The notes: generated from the sequence alone by a model not told the origin. A stretch of 23,327 nt of DNA from DATKMS01 sp041497995 (GCA_041497995.1 JBGQHM010000066.1:1-23327); one strand, 5' to 3'. Numbered from the stretch's first letter, positions 1 through 9,263 are shown. A program made the numbers and translations.

Positions 1-101
1 AGGGCTCCGAAGTGACCTATGGCGATGCCACGTGGAACCGCGAGTTGGTCGCGCAGCTGGTACTCGATCAGCCGGAAGAAGCCCACGCCGCCGCGGGATG
101 A
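1..101 (+). CDS. C-terminal tail of an unrecognised protein (5' end outside window)
   Basis: An open frame enters from the left edge (frame beginning at base 3) and stops with TGA at 99-101, giving 32 residues that begin GSEVTYGDATWNRELV and end in an Ala-rich tail. The amino-acid mix looks like real coding sequence, and the next gene starts 28 bp downstream on the same strand, so the two may be co-transcribed. Too little is present to name a family. Since the next gene is a MaoC-type hydratase, a partner dehydratase or acyl-CoA enzyme is possible, but that is only a guess from context. Confidence 0.5.
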   Translation, partial: GSEVTYGDATWNRELVAQLVLDQPEEAHAAAG

Positions 102-129
102 GCGCAGGCGAGAAGACAGGGAGACGAAC

Positions 130-567
130 ATGGCGGAGAGAAAGAAGCTGTACTTCGAGGATGTGAAGGAGGGCGACGCCGTCCCGCCCTTCATCGTCGA
201 GAACCTCAGCCGCACCGACATCGTGCGCTACGCCGGCGCGTCGGGCGACTTCAATCCAATGCACCACGACCAGACGTTCGCCGAGAAGGCGGGGCTACCG
301 ACGGTGTTTTCGCACGGCATGCTCAACGCCGGCTTCGCCAGCAAGTGCATCACCGACTACGTCGGGCGCGAAAATCTGCGGAAGTTCAAAGTGCGCTTCG
401 CCACACGCGTCTGGCCCGGCGATACGATCACGTGCAAGGGGACGGTTACCAAGAAGCTAGAGGCCGGCGGCAAGCACCTCATCGAGGGCGAGCTCGTCGC
501 GCTCAATCAGAAGGGCGAGACCGCGATCGCCGGGAGCTTCACCGCGGAGCTGCCAAGTAAACAGTGA
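130..567 (+). CDS. MaoC-family (R)-hydratase / acyl dehydratase
   Basis: This 145-residue protein is a single hot-dog domain of the MaoC/hydratase-2 family, which hydrates or dehydrates enoyl/3-hydroxyacyl thioesters in the cytoplasm. The hydratase-2 signature is clear at residues 35-47 (YAGASGDFNPMHH), giving the expected catalytic pair Asp40 and His45. A following SHGML segment at 61-65 is also typical. The ATG at 130 was chosen because a GGGAG-type ribosome site lies just upstream and family similarity begins at about KLYFEDVKEGD; the open frame continues upstream to 19 but that part looks non-coding. The length is normal for a stand-alone MaoC protein. The physiological substrate cannot be read from sequence. 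The last codons run into a GTGAC-type repeat that supplies the stop region. Confidence 0.9.
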   Translation: MAERKKLYFEDVKEGDAVPPFIVENLSRTDIVRYAGASGDFNPMHHDQTFAEKAGLPTVFSHGMLNAGFASKCITDYVGRENLRKFKVRFATRVWPGDTITCKGTVTKKLEAGGKHLIEGELVALNQKGETAIAGSFTAELPSKQ

Positions 568-638
568 CAAGTGACTAGTGATGAGTGATGAGCCGCAGAG
601 GCGGGGTGCTCTGCGCTTGTCACTCGTCACTCGTCACT
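564..638. repeat. GTGAC-type tandem/inverted repeat between convergent genes
   Basis: The left arm (564-592) is a run of degenerate GTGA(C/T)(A/G)A units. The right arm (616-638) is the complementary run CTTGTCAC-TCGTCAC-TCGTCAC. The arms can pair into a long imperfect hairpin with a loop of about 23 nt. The element sits at the meeting point of two convergent genes and contributes both stop codons (TGA at 565-567 on plus and at 622-620 on minus), so it may act as a bidirectional terminator. That function is inferred. Confidence 0.6.
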
Positions 639-2269
639 GGTTTTGCGTACTCGTACAGCCCGTATCCGGTGTCACCGTTCCAATCGAAGCGGGCGGTTCC
701 GAAGGTCACGCGCACGTATCCGCCGCCACCAGTCGGCCGCAGGATCGCCATGCGTGACATCGGCTGAGCCCGCAGTGGCGGCTGACCATCGCACGACAGC
801 TCGAATCCGTTCGGGCTGTATGGGTCATCGTCTGTCGTCACCGCCATGCGAACCGGTCCCCACGACTGCGGTGTTGGTCGCGTGAAATACATGGCGATCG
901 CGTCGCTCGCTCCATCCACGACACGCGTCAACACGCCGCGCGCGTTGCCGAACGCGGCGGCCAACATTGTCTGCTGACGGGCCCCGGAGGCGCGGAACGC
1001 CGCCGCGTTGGCGAAGCCGCCGCCTGCCACATCTCGTCGCTTGCCGTCGATGGCTACCGTGCCACGCGCTGCACCAAAGCGCGCTGCGCCATCACCCGTG
1101 CCCATGTCCGAGCTCGGCGTGAACTCGATCTGCACTTCAGCGTCGACCAATCGGGACCGCGCCAGCGCCGCTTCCAAGTCGAGGTAAACCACCGCATCAT
1201 CGAGCTGGAGCATCGGCCCAGAAAAATCGACGCACAGCTGCCCGTCTCTCCACAGCATACGCAACGGCCCAACACCATCTCCTATTGCGTGCACGTCCTC
1301 ACCAGTGAACAGCGCCACCCGTTGGCCACCGAGAAACAAGAGCAGCCGGCCACTGCGGACGCGTGGCCCGGCGTGACCAATTCCGGCGGACAAGCCGATG
1401 TCGGCCGTAGGGTCGTAGAACTGGAGAGCCGCTGAGGGACTCTTGTGCGTGGAGTCCTGAGTCCTGAGATCAATTGCCGGGTACGGGTCTGCACTCTGGC
1501 GGGCCGTACTTCCTTCGTGTGCGAAGGCTTCGACCATGGCCGCAACAAAACGGTCTCGCCAACGCCCGGGCCAGCGCAGGGGAATCCCAAGCTCCAACTG
1601 CAGCGCGTTGACGCGCCCCTCCGCAACCCACGCGGCGATGCGTCGCGCCCACGGATGGTCGATCAGCGCCGCCCGCGGCGTGAATAGCTGCAGCAGGTTA
1701 TTGCGGTGGCTGCCCGGATAGCGTTCGCCGAGCGGGGCACGGATCTGTCCGCGCGCGCACGCCGCCCGTAAGGGCTCGATGCGCCGGCGCCGGTATGTCT
1801 CGTCCACCGTGAGGTGCGCACCATCGGGAACGTGCAGGCCCGTCGGCGTGTCGACAGCGCCGATGCCGAGGTCGCAGATCGCTTGCCCGGTATTCCAGCC
1901 ATGGACGAAGAGCACCTCGATCCGGCCGTGGCGTAGGATGGTGTACTCCATCTGCTGCACCAGCAGCTCCAGAAACCACGGCGCATCCTTGCGCACGCGA
2001 GAGATGCGGTTCAGGTCGAGGACGTTTCGATCCATCCCGCGGTTGGTGACGAAGCTGGCGTCAAGGACGGCGGCGAGCTCGCGAGTGATCTCGGGCGTGT
2101 AAACGTCGTTGACGCGCAAGTGTGGCGGCGGGGCCGTCGCGTCAACCTGAGGGCGACGCCCGCCGTGCGGCGCAACGAGCAGGATGGCGCGCCCTCCCCT
2201 CTTCCACTCGCACCACGGAGGAATCGATCCCGAGTCGTGAGTAGTAAGCCCTGAGGATTCCCCCTTCAT
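620..2269 (-). CDS. N-formylglutamate amidohydrolase-like N-terminal domain fused to an unrecognised C-terminal half
   Basis: 549 residues. The first half looks like an N-formylglutamate amidohydrolase (HutG/FGase) type zinc-hydrolase domain: VAPHGGRRP near residue 32, then NRGMDRNVLDLNR near 76-88, FVHGWN near 119 and LQLELGIPLR near 222. The family cleaves N-formyl amino acids, but many distant members have unknown substrates. The second half (from about residue 285) is rich in beta-type sequence and shows segments such as GRLLLFLGG and GAARGTVAIDGKRRDVAGGGF, which recall lipocalin-like AttH/CrtC-type folds; this is a weak guess. The join at about residues 269-283 (DLRTQDSTHKSPSA) coincides with a short DNA tandem repeat. 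No other ATG or GTG start is available near the conserved N-terminus, so the first Met at 2269 is used although its first 20 residues look unconserved. The last residues (VTSDE) come from the GTGAC repeat. Confidence 0.7.
   Translation of the reverse strand: MKGESSGLTTHDSGSIPPWCEWKRGGRAILLVAPHGGRRPQVDATAPPPHLRVNDVYTPEITRELAAVLDASFVTNRGMDRNVLDLNRISRVRKDAPWFLELLVQQMEYTILRHGRIEVLFVHGWNTGQAICDLGIGAVDTPTGLHVPDGAHLTVDETYRRRRIEPLRAACARGQIRAPLGERYPGSHRNNLLQLFTPRAALIDHPWARRIAAWVAEGRVNALQLELGIPLRWPGRWRDRFVAAMVEAFAHEGSTARQSADPYPAIDLRTQDSTHKSPSAALQFYDPTADIGLSAGIGHAGPRVRSGRLLLFLGGQRVALFTGEDVHAIGDGVGPLRMLWRDGQLCVDFSGPMLQLDDAVVYLDLEAALARSRLVDAEVQIEFTPSSDMGTGDGAARFGAARGTVAIDGKRRDVAGGGFANAAAFRASGARQQTMLAAAFGNARGVLTRVVDGASDAIAMYFTRPTPQSWGPVRMAVTTDDDPYSPNGFELSCDGQPPLRAQPMSRMAILRPTGGGGYVRVTFGTARFDWNGDTGYGLYEYAKPVTSDE
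1452..1468. repeat. GAGTCCT tandem 7-mer inside the amidohydrolase-like gene
   Basis: GAGTCCTGAGTCCTGAG is two and a half copies of a 7-mer. It lies exactly in the interdomain linker of the gene on the other strand. Related CTCAGGAC words lie at 2289-2296 and 2303-2310, at the start side of the same gene, which suggests a dispersed short-repeat family. Confidence 0.55.
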
Positions 2270-2288
2270 GCCGCTTCAGCGCTCACCA

Positions 2289-2310
2289 CTCAGGACCCGG
2301 GGCTCAGGAC
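2289..2310. repeat. Pair of CTCAGGAC words between two minus-strand genes
   Basis: Two copies of CTCAGGAC separated by 6 bp lie at the 3' end of the deazaflavin-enzyme gene, between it and the amidohydrolase-like gene. They supply the stop codon of the former (TGA at 2292-2290). They match the complement of the 7-mer array at 1452-1468. Confidence 0.45.
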
Positions 2311-2661
2311 TTCGACTGACGCAACAACGGCGCGCTTCGTCATCCCAAGCAACTGGAAGACCCACGCGAAGATGTACTTGCGTCGAAACTGCGCCAGCAC
2401 GCGCTGCACCTCTGCCGCATCGGCGATGGGTGTGGCTCGCGCTGCCAGGGCTCCGCTGCCGAAGTCGAGCTGTACCTCCGGCTGTTTCGAGAGGTTCTTG
2501 TACCAGTCGGCTGTCGGCCCGCGAACGTGCTGCACGTAGAGGCGCCGCGCGTCCGCGACCACAAACCAGATGGTGACCGTGTGCTGCCGGCCTGACTTCC
2601 GGCCAGTGGTGGTGAGACGGATCGTCGACTGCTTCGTGTGCGACGTCAGATCAACGGCCAT
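2290..2661 (-). CDS. DDN-like deazaflavin (F420)-dependent nitroreductase-family protein
   Basis: 123 residues of the split-barrel family typified by mycobacterial Ddn, small F420H2-binding reductases. Recognisable segments are RLTTTGRKSGRQHTVTIWFV (residues 14-33) and the YVQHVRGPTADWYKNL stretch that follows; the TTGRKSG and W-NL motifs are hallmarks of the family. The start at 2661 was chosen over a longer frame (from 2706) because GAGGTG sits 6 nt upstream of this ATG and the conserved region begins just inside it. It is co-oriented with the LLM-type F420 oxidoreductase gene upstream. Both point to a host that makes deazaflavin cofactor, although no F420 biosynthesis gene is seen here. 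The substrate is unknown. Confidence 0.8.
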   Translation of the reverse strand: MAVDLTSHTKQSTIRLTTTGRKSGRQHTVTIWFVVADARRLYVQHVRGPTADWYKNLSKQPEVQLDFGSGALAARATPIADAAEVQRVLAQFRRKYIFAWVFQLLGMTKRAVVASVEVLSPGS

Positions 2662-2744
2662 GACGATCACCTCGGATGCTACGTATCTCCGCGGGCAGAC
2701 ACGCATCGCGCTCGAGTCAAGTCAGCGAGGGCAGCCCCTAGCGA

Positions 2745-2822
2745 CCAACGGGAGCGGTCCATAGAGAGTCGCCGGGCGCAGCCCCAACGGGAGCGGTCCA
2801 TAGAAAGACGCTGGGCGCAGCC
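2745..2822. repeat. Two-copy 39-bp tandem repeat
   Basis: Unit 1 (2745-2783) and unit 2 (2784-2822) both begin CCAACGGGAGCGGTCCATAG and end GGGCGCAGCC, with four mismatches by eye. A degenerate partial unit (GCGAGGGCAGCCCCTAGCGA) precedes them. The array fills the space between the LLM oxidoreductase stop and the deazaflavin-enzyme start. Confidence 0.8.
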
Positions 2823-2824
2823 CG

Positions 2825-3838
2825 CTAGCCGTTGAATGCCGCCACGAGGCGACTCCAGCGCTCTCGGTTGCCCGATGCGAACGGAAAGTAGAAGGCGACC
2901 CGGTCCAGATAGCCGCGGTACTTCTGTTTCACTTTGTCCGCGAGCTCGTCATAGGTGGCGGTCAGGGTGTACACCTCGAGCATCTCGTCGGTGATCTCCT
3001 CGGCCATGCCGCTCCAGTCGCCGCGCTTCGACTTCTCCGTCAGCCGGCGCGCGGCCTCACCCCAGCCGTGCGCTTCGAGTACGCCGGCGTACGCTGGTGT
3101 CGATGCGTAGAACGAGATCTGCTGCCGCACCGGACCCTTTGCCGCCTCGATCTCCTTACGGTTCTCACCCGTGAGCACGAACACCGTGCTCGACATGCTG
3201 ATGTCGCTACGCGTGCGCCCCGCCTTTTCGAGGCCGCGTTGGATGTTAGGGAGTACCACCTCGTCCAGGTACTTGATGGAATGGAAGGGATGGACATGAA
3301 AGCCGTCGCATAGCTCGCCGGCCAGCCGGCACATGTACTCGTTCACCCCGGCGATGTAGATCGCCGGGCGCGGGTAGTCGATCGGGCCGGGGTTGAAGAA
3401 CGGAGTCATGAGCGTGAAGTTGTAGAACGTGCCCGCGAAGCTGGGGCGGGTCCCGTTCTGCCAGCAATCCCAGATGGCATGGATCATCTGGATCATCTCC
3501 CGCAATTTTGGTCCCGGGTGTTCCCACTTGACGCCGAAGCGGCGCTCGTTGTGTCCTTTGACCTGCGTGCCGAGTCCGAGGATGAAGCGGCCGCCCGACT
3601 GCGCTTGCAGATCCCACCCGATTTGCGCCAGCACCATCGGACTACGCGGAAACGCGACCGCGATCGACGTGCCGAGCTTGATGCGCTTGGTGTGTTCGGC
3701 GGCCAGCACCAGCGGGAAGAACGGATCATGGCTGGTCTCCGCGGTCCACAGCGCGTCGAAACCCATGTCCTCCGCCTTTTGAGCGGCGGCAGCGGCGTCA
3801 TGCAGGGACGCGGGCATCAGTCCGGTATCGAGCTTCAC
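2825..3838 (-). CDS. LLM-class F420-dependent oxidoreductase (MSMEG_2256-like group)
   Basis: 337 residues with the luciferase-like monooxygenase TIM-barrel pattern. It opens MKLDTGLMPASL, followed by AAQKAEDMGFDALWTAETSHDPFFPL, RIKLGTSIAVAFPRSPMVLAQ and SGGRFILGLGTQVKGHNERRFG. The opening and the GLGTQVKGHNERRFG segment are those of the F420-dependent TIGR03617/MSMEG_2256 group; the substrate of this group is not established. Start choice: an in-frame ATG exists at 3859, but AAGGAGGG (3850-3843) lies inside that extension and is ideally placed before the GTG at 3838, so GTG is taken as the start. The gene probably forms a minus-strand unit with the DDN-like gene, with a tandem repeat between them. 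Confidence 0.88.
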   Translation of the reverse strand: MKLDTGLMPASLHDAAAAAQKAEDMGFDALWTAETSHDPFFPLVLAAEHTKRIKLGTSIAVAFPRSPMVLAQIGWDLQAQSGGRFILGLGTQVKGHNERRFGVKWEHPGPKLREMIQMIHAIWDCWQNGTRPSFAGTFYNFTLMTPFFNPGPIDYPRPAIYIAGVNEYMCRLAGELCDGFHVHPFHSIKYLDEVVLPNIQRGLEKAGRTRSDISMSSTVFVLTGENRKEIEAAKGPVRQQISFYASTPAYAGVLEAHGWGEAARRLTEKSKRGDWSGMAEEITDEMLEVYTLTATYDELADKVKQKYRGYLDRVAFYFPFASGNRERWSRLVAAFNG

Positions 3839-3842
3839 GGCA

Positions 3843-3850
3843 CCCTCCTT
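3843..3850 (-). promoter_or_regulatory. Strong Shine-Dalgarno deciding the GTG start of the LLM gene
   Basis: AAGGAGGG on the minus strand is followed by TGCC and then GTG at 3838. It overlaps codons of the longer frame that starts at 3859, so the longer start is unlikely. Confidence 0.75.
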
Positions 3851-3959
3851 GAACGGCAATCACGTTTGCGGCGCACGATAACCCAAGCGCTACGAACGCG
3901 CCATACATCCGTCAGAAACTCGCGCCGCGACACTGCGGGACAGAACACGCCGGATATCT

Positions 3960-4164
3960 TCTAATCCAATCCATTAGACGCCACACTCTACGATGCAACG
4001 GACTCCGTCGCCAAGTGTGCGGAAACCCCACTCGCACAAGGCTTCCCGTACATTTCCCTGATCGGCTGCGACGGGCGATGGTACCATGCACGGCCCGCGG
4101 CGCGCGCGCTGAGCCGGTGCGCGGCGCGGCGCGCCGTTGAATCGAAAACGCAATAGGCTATTTT
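3960..4164 (+). promoter_or_regulatory. Divergent intergenic region with sdh promoter candidate
   Basis: The 338-bp gap (3839-4176) separates the divergent LLM and sdh genes. A sigma-70-like promoter is visible for sdhC: TTGAAT (4137-4142), a 16-bp spacer, TATTTT (4159-4164), giving a leader of only a few bases before the ATG at 4177. A perfect inverted repeat TCTAAT-N7-ATTAGA at 3960-3978 is a possible operator. Nothing else with coding character is seen in the gap. Confidence 0.45.
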
Positions 4165-4176
4165 GGCGCCACAACC

Positions 4177-4875
4177 ATGCAGGCGCCGCGCTTCCAGCTC
4201 TGGTCGTCGATCGGCAAGAAGCTGCTCACCGGTCTCACGGGGATCGGGCTCATGGGCTTCTTGGTGCTGCACCTGGCGGGAAACCTGAATCTGCTCTTCG
4301 GTAAGGACGCGTTCAACGGCTACACGCACAAGCTGGAGGGCATCGGCGAGCTGCTGGTGGTCGCGGAGGTCGGACTCCTGGCGGTGTTCTTCGTCCACAT
4401 AGCCTCCGCGGTCACGGTGTGGAACGCCAACCGCGGCGCACGCGCCGTCCGCAACAGCGTCGTCCGCAGCAAGGGCGCGCCGAGTCGGCAGACGACGTCG
4501 TCGCGCAGCATGATCATCACCGGAGCCATCCTCTTCGTCTTCGTGGTTTTGCACGTGTGGCAGTTCCGCTTCGGTCCGTCCGTGCCTGAAGGGTACGTGA
4601 CCCCGTTGGCCAACGAACAGGTGCGCGACCTGCATCGGCTCGTCGTCGAGAAGTTCAAACAGTTACCGTTCGTGGTCGCCTACATGGCAGCCATGGTCGT
4701 GTTGGGTCTGCACCTGCGCCATGGATTTTGGAGCGCCTTCCAGTCTCTCGGCGTGCTCAACCAGCGGCTGCGGACGCTGGCGTTCTCCGCCGGTGTCTTC
4801 GTCGCAGCGCTACTCGCATTCGGCTTCTTCATCCTGCCGATCTACATCTATCTCTTCGCCGCGGTACCAGCATGA
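4177..4875 (+). CDS. sdhC: Succinate dehydrogenase / fumarate reductase cytochrome b subunit (B-type, di-heme)
   Basis: 232 residues, the membrane anchor of a B-type succinate:quinone oxidoreductase. Five hydrophobic segments are visible (about 18-40, 58-82, 112-130, 164-182, 203-228). They carry the His residues expected to bind two b hemes: His32 (LVLHLAGN), His74 (FFVHIAS), His126 (VLHVWQF) and His179 or His182 (LGLHLRHG). In known B-type enzymes four such His in helices I, II, IV and V hold the proximal and distal hemes. The gene is first in sdhCAB and its TGA overlaps the sdhA ATG (ATGA at 4872-4875), so translation is coupled. There is no separate sdhD, as expected for this type. Confidence 0.93.
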   Translation: MQAPRFQLWSSIGKKLLTGLTGIGLMGFLVLHLAGNLNLLFGKDAFNGYTHKLEGIGELLVVAEVGLLAVFFVHIASAVTVWNANRGARAVRNSVVRSKGAPSRQTTSSRSMIITGAILFVFVVLHVWQFRFGPSVPEGYVTPLANEQVRDLHRLVVEKFKQLPFVVAYMAAMVVLGLHLRHGFWSAFQSLGVLNQRLRTLAFSAGVFVAALLAFGFFILPIYIYLFAAVPA

Positions 4876-6791
4876 ACGGCACACTCGACTCGCACTGCCC
4901 GACCGGCCCACTGGAGACCCGCTGGGACCGGCACAAGGGCGACCTCAAGCTCGTCAGCCCAGCCAACAAGCGCAAGTTCACGGTCATCGTCGTCGGTACC
5001 GGGCTCGCCGGTGGGTCCGCCGCCGCAACGCTGGGCGAGTTGGGCTACAACGTGATCAACCTGTGCATCCAGGACAGCCCGCGCCGGGCACACAGCGTCG
5101 CCGCGCAAGGCGGCATCAACGCCGCCAAGAACTACCAGAACGACGGCGACAGCGTCTACCGCCTCTTCTACGACACCATCAAAGGTGGCGACTTCCGCGC
5201 CCGCGAGAGCAACGTCTACCGTCTGGCGCAGCTGTCGGTGAACATCATCGACCAGTGCGTCGCACAGGGAGTGCCGTTCGCACGCGAGTACGGCGGCATG
5301 CTGGCGAATCGCTCGTTCGGCGGGGCGCAGGTCTCGCGCACCTTCTACGCACGCGGCCAGACGGGACAGCAACTGCTGCTCGGCGCCTATGGCTCGTTGA
5401 TGCGACAGGTCGAAGCGGGACGCGTGCAGCTCTTCGCGCGTCGCGAGATGCTCGACCTGGTGCTCGTCGATGGCCGCGCCCGCGGCATCATCTGCCGCAA
5501 CTTGGTCACCGGCGCCATCGAGCGCTACGCCGGCGACGCCGTCTTGCTGTGCACCGGTGGGTACACCGCCGTCTACTTTCTGTCGACCAACGCGGTGAAC
5601 TCGAACGCCACGGCCATCTGGCGCTGCTACAAGCATGGAGCACTGTTTGCCAACCCGTGCTTCGCCCAGATCCACCCCACGTGCATTCCACTCGTCGGCG
5701 AGCAGCAGTCCAAGCTGACGCTGATGAGCGAGAGCTTGCGCAACGATGGCCGCGTCTGGGTGCCCAAGAGCCCGAACGACACCCGTCCGCCAGACCAGAT
5801 CCGCGAGGGGGAACGCGACTACTTCTTGGAGCGCATGTACCCGGCGTTCGGCAATCTGGTGCCGCGCGATATCGCGTCGCGCGCCGCCAAACGGGTCACC
5901 GATGAAGGCCGCGGCGTCGGCCCGACCAAGCTAGCTGTCTACCTCGACTTCGCTGATGCAGTGAAGCTGCTCGGCGTTGAGATCATCCGCGAGCGCTACG
6001 GCAATCTCTTCCAGATGTACGACGAAATCACCGGCGAGGACCCGTACAAGGTGCCGATGCGCATCTTCCCGGCGCCGCACTACGCGATGGGTGGACTGTG
6101 GGTCGACTACAACCTGATGAGTACCATCCCCGGGTTGCACGTCCTCGGCGAAGCCAACTTCTCCGACCACGGCGCTAACCGACTCGGTGCCAGCGCGCTG
6201 ATGCAGGGGCTGTGCGACGGCTACTTCGTCATCCCGTACACGCTCGGCCACTATCTGGCGGGTACACCGCTCGGCAAGGTGAGCACGGAGCACGCGGCCT
6301 TCGGTGAGGCGGAGACGCAGGTCCGCGCACGCATCAAGCGCCTGCTGGCTGGCCGCGGCAAGAAGACGGTGCGCGACTTCCACTGGGAGCTCGGGCGCAT
6401 CTTGTGGGACCACGCCGGCATGTCCCGCAACGCCACCGGGTTGCGCAGCGCGATCGACAAGATCACTGCCCTGCGGCACGAATTCTGGGACAACGTCTGT
6501 GTGACCGGCAGCGGCGAAGAGTTCAACAAGGGCCTTGAAATGGCCGGTCGTGTCGCCGACTTCTTCGAGCTCGGCGAGCTGATCTGCCGCGACGCACTGC
6601 AGCGCGAAGAGTCTTGCGGCTGCCACTTCCGTGAGGAGCATCAGACGCCCGAGGGCGAGTTGCAGCGCGACGACGAGCATTTTGCTTTCGTGGGAGCCTG
6701 GGAGTACGCGGGCGACGACGTCGTGCCGACCCTGCACCGCGAGCCGCTGCACTTCGAGACCGTCCACCTGGCGACGCGGAGCTACAAATGA
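4872..6791 (+). CDS. sdhA: Succinate dehydrogenase / fumarate reductase flavoprotein subunit
   Basis: 639 residues. It oxidises succinate to fumarate at a covalently bound FAD in the TCA cycle and respiratory chain. The Rossmann motif VVGTGLAGGSAA lies at about residues 40-51. His74 in RRAHSVAAQGGINA is the covalent FAD-linking His. The QIHPTCIP region and GLHVLGEANFSDHGANRLGASALMQG near the C-terminal third are classic dicarboxylate and FAD-binding blocks. The start at 4872 is supported by the ATGA overlap with sdhC; an upstream in-frame ATG at 4728 lies inside sdhC and is rejected. The length fits the long B-type SdhA found in Bacteroidetes, Chlorobi and Deltaproteobacteria. Its stop overlaps the sdhB start by ATGA at 6788-6791. 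Confidence 0.96.
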   Translation: MNGTLDSHCPTGPLETRWDRHKGDLKLVSPANKRKFTVIVVGTGLAGGSAAATLGELGYNVINLCIQDSPRRAHSVAAQGGINAAKNYQNDGDSVYRLFYDTIKGGDFRARESNVYRLAQLSVNIIDQCVAQGVPFAREYGGMLANRSFGGAQVSRTFYARGQTGQQLLLGAYGSLMRQVEAGRVQLFARREMLDLVLVDGRARGIICRNLVTGAIERYAGDAVLLCTGGYTAVYFLSTNAVNSNATAIWRCYKHGALFANPCFAQIHPTCIPLVGEQQSKLTLMSESLRNDGRVWVPKSPNDTRPPDQIREGERDYFLERMYPAFGNLVPRDIASRAAKRVTDEGRGVGPTKLAVYLDFADAVKLLGVEIIRERYGNLFQMYDEITGEDPYKVPMRIFPAPHYAMGGLWVDYNLMSTIPGLHVLGEANFSDHGANRLGASALMQGLCDGYFVIPYTLGHYLAGTPLGKVSTEHAAFGEAETQVRARIKRLLAGRGKKTVRDFHWELGRILWDHAGMSRNATGLRSAIDKITALRHEFWDNVCVTGSGEEFNKGLEMAGRVADFFELGELICRDALQREESCGCHFREEHQTPEGELQRDDEHFAFVGAWEYAGDDVVPTLHREPLHFETVHLATRSYK

Positions 6792-7555
6792 GCGCGCAGA
6801 ATGGAACCCGTTCGTACACCCTGAAGATCTGGCGACAGGCCGGTCCCGACAAGCCAGGGCGCTTCGTCGACTACCAGGTATCCGGCATCGATCCCGGCAT
6901 GTCGTTCCTTGAGACGCTCGACCAGATCAACGAGGACATCATCCGGAAAGGCGGGGATCCGGTCGCCTTCGACAGCGACTGCCGCGAAGGGATTTGTGGC
7001 ACCTGCGGCTGCTGCATCGACGGGCGGCCGCACGGCCCGCTGCCGCACACGACGACCTGCACCCTGCGCATGCGCGAGTTCCCCAACGCGGCGCTCATCA
7101 CTGTCGAACCCTTCCGAGCCAACGCCTTCCCAATCATCAAGGACTTGGTCGTCGATCGCAGCGCCTTCGATCGCATCATTCAACGTGGCGGGTTCATCTC
7201 CGTCAGCGTCGGCTCTGCACCCGAAGCAAACCTGACCCCGATCGGCAAGGACGTCGTCGAGGATGCCATGGACTCCGCCGCCTGCATCGGTTGCGGTGCG
7301 TGCGTGGCTGCCTGCCCGAATGCCGCCGCCGCACTGTTCGTCGGCGCGAAAGTCCGGCAGATGACGTTGTTGCCGCAGGGTCGTGTCGAGCGCGCGCACC
7401 GCGTGCTCCACATGGTGCACCAGATGGATGCAGAGGGCTTCGGCCACTGTTCGAATCACGGCGAGTGCGAAGCCGCCTGTCCCAAGGCGATCTCGCTCGA
7501 GAACATCGCCACCTTGCGCCGCGAGTACGCGCGCGTCGCGCTCGGCCTGCGCTGA
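6788..7555 (+). CDS. sdhB: Succinate dehydrogenase / fumarate reductase iron-sulfur subunit
   Basis: 255 residues. It passes electrons from FAD to quinone through three Fe-S clusters. The N-terminal ferredoxin domain has Cys65, Cys70, Cys73 and Cys91 for the [2Fe-2S] centre (CREGICGTC then C). The C-terminal domain has Cys166, Cys169, Cys172 and Cys176 (CIGCGACVAACPN), plus a later CSNHGECEAACPK block for the remaining [3Fe-4S] and [4Fe-4S] centres. The start is fixed by the ATGA overlap with sdhA. The gene closes the operon; the next gene begins 121 bp later on the same strand. Confidence 0.96.
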   Translation: MSAQNGTRSYTLKIWRQAGPDKPGRFVDYQVSGIDPGMSFLETLDQINEDIIRKGGDPVAFDSDCREGICGTCGCCIDGRPHGPLPHTTTCTLRMREFPNAALITVEPFRANAFPIIKDLVVDRSAFDRIIQRGGFISVSVGSAPEANLTPIGKDVVEDAMDSAACIGCGACVAACPNAAAALFVGAKVRQMTLLPQGRVERAHRVLHMVHQMDAEGFGHCSNHGECEAACPKAISLENIATLRREYARVALGLR

Positions 7556-7625
7556 GCGGGCAGCGCGCGTGTAGGAACGCCCGACTCAACCCCCACTGGG
7601 CGGACTATTGTTCCTGACGGGCCAT

Positions 7626-7649
7626 ATCACGTAGAGTCTCTACCGTGAT
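7626..7649. promoter_or_regulatory. Near-perfect inverted repeat upstream of the sigma-54 activator gene
   Basis: ATCACG-TAGAG / CTCTA-CCGTGAT forms an 11-bp stem with one bulged G and a very tight loop. It lies between sdhB and the response regulator gene. It could be an operator for a dimeric regulator or an attenuator hairpin; there is no T-run to call it a terminator. Confidence 0.4.
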
Positions 7650-7676
7650 GGCGTTTGCCCTCCCCTTGGCGGTTGC

Positions 7677-9023
<1,347 letters not shown>

Positions 9024-9058
9024 GGTGCGAATCAGCTGGTGCGTGCTGATCAGTTGGG

Positions 9059-9192
9059 CCAATGAACCAGTCACTGGTGGTCTGTCTTTTCGTCATTCCC
9101 GCAATCTTTAAGCGGGAATCCACTCCGCGCCCCCTCCTGGATACCCGCCTAAAGACTGCGGGCATGACGGCCCGGAACAGTCGGTTCATTGG
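9059..9192. repeat. 134-bp nested palindromic element (REP/MITE-like)
   Basis: The outer ends are a perfect 10-bp inverted repeat: CCAATGAACC at 9059-9068 and GGTTCATTGG at 9183-9192. Inside it, 9091-9123 (CGTCATTCCCGCAATCTTTA...) pairs with 9137-9169 (...TAAAGACTGCGGGCATGACG) over about 33 bp with few mismatches. The core belongs to the widespread CGTCATTCCCGCnnnnGCGGGAATCCA class of extragenic palindromes. No transposase is encoded, so it would be non-autonomous if mobile. It lies between convergent transcription units. Confidence 0.8.
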
Positions 9193-9263
9193 TAGGACTG
9201 GGGACCGGCCGTGGGGCCTGCTGCGCTCGCACGCGGCGTTTTGGTAGAGTCCAGGCACAACAC

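Noticed and set aside
4721..5905. A 394-codon plus-strand frame overlapping sdhC and sdhA
   Set aside because: Out-of-frame shadow of sdhA, Arg-rich and without domains.
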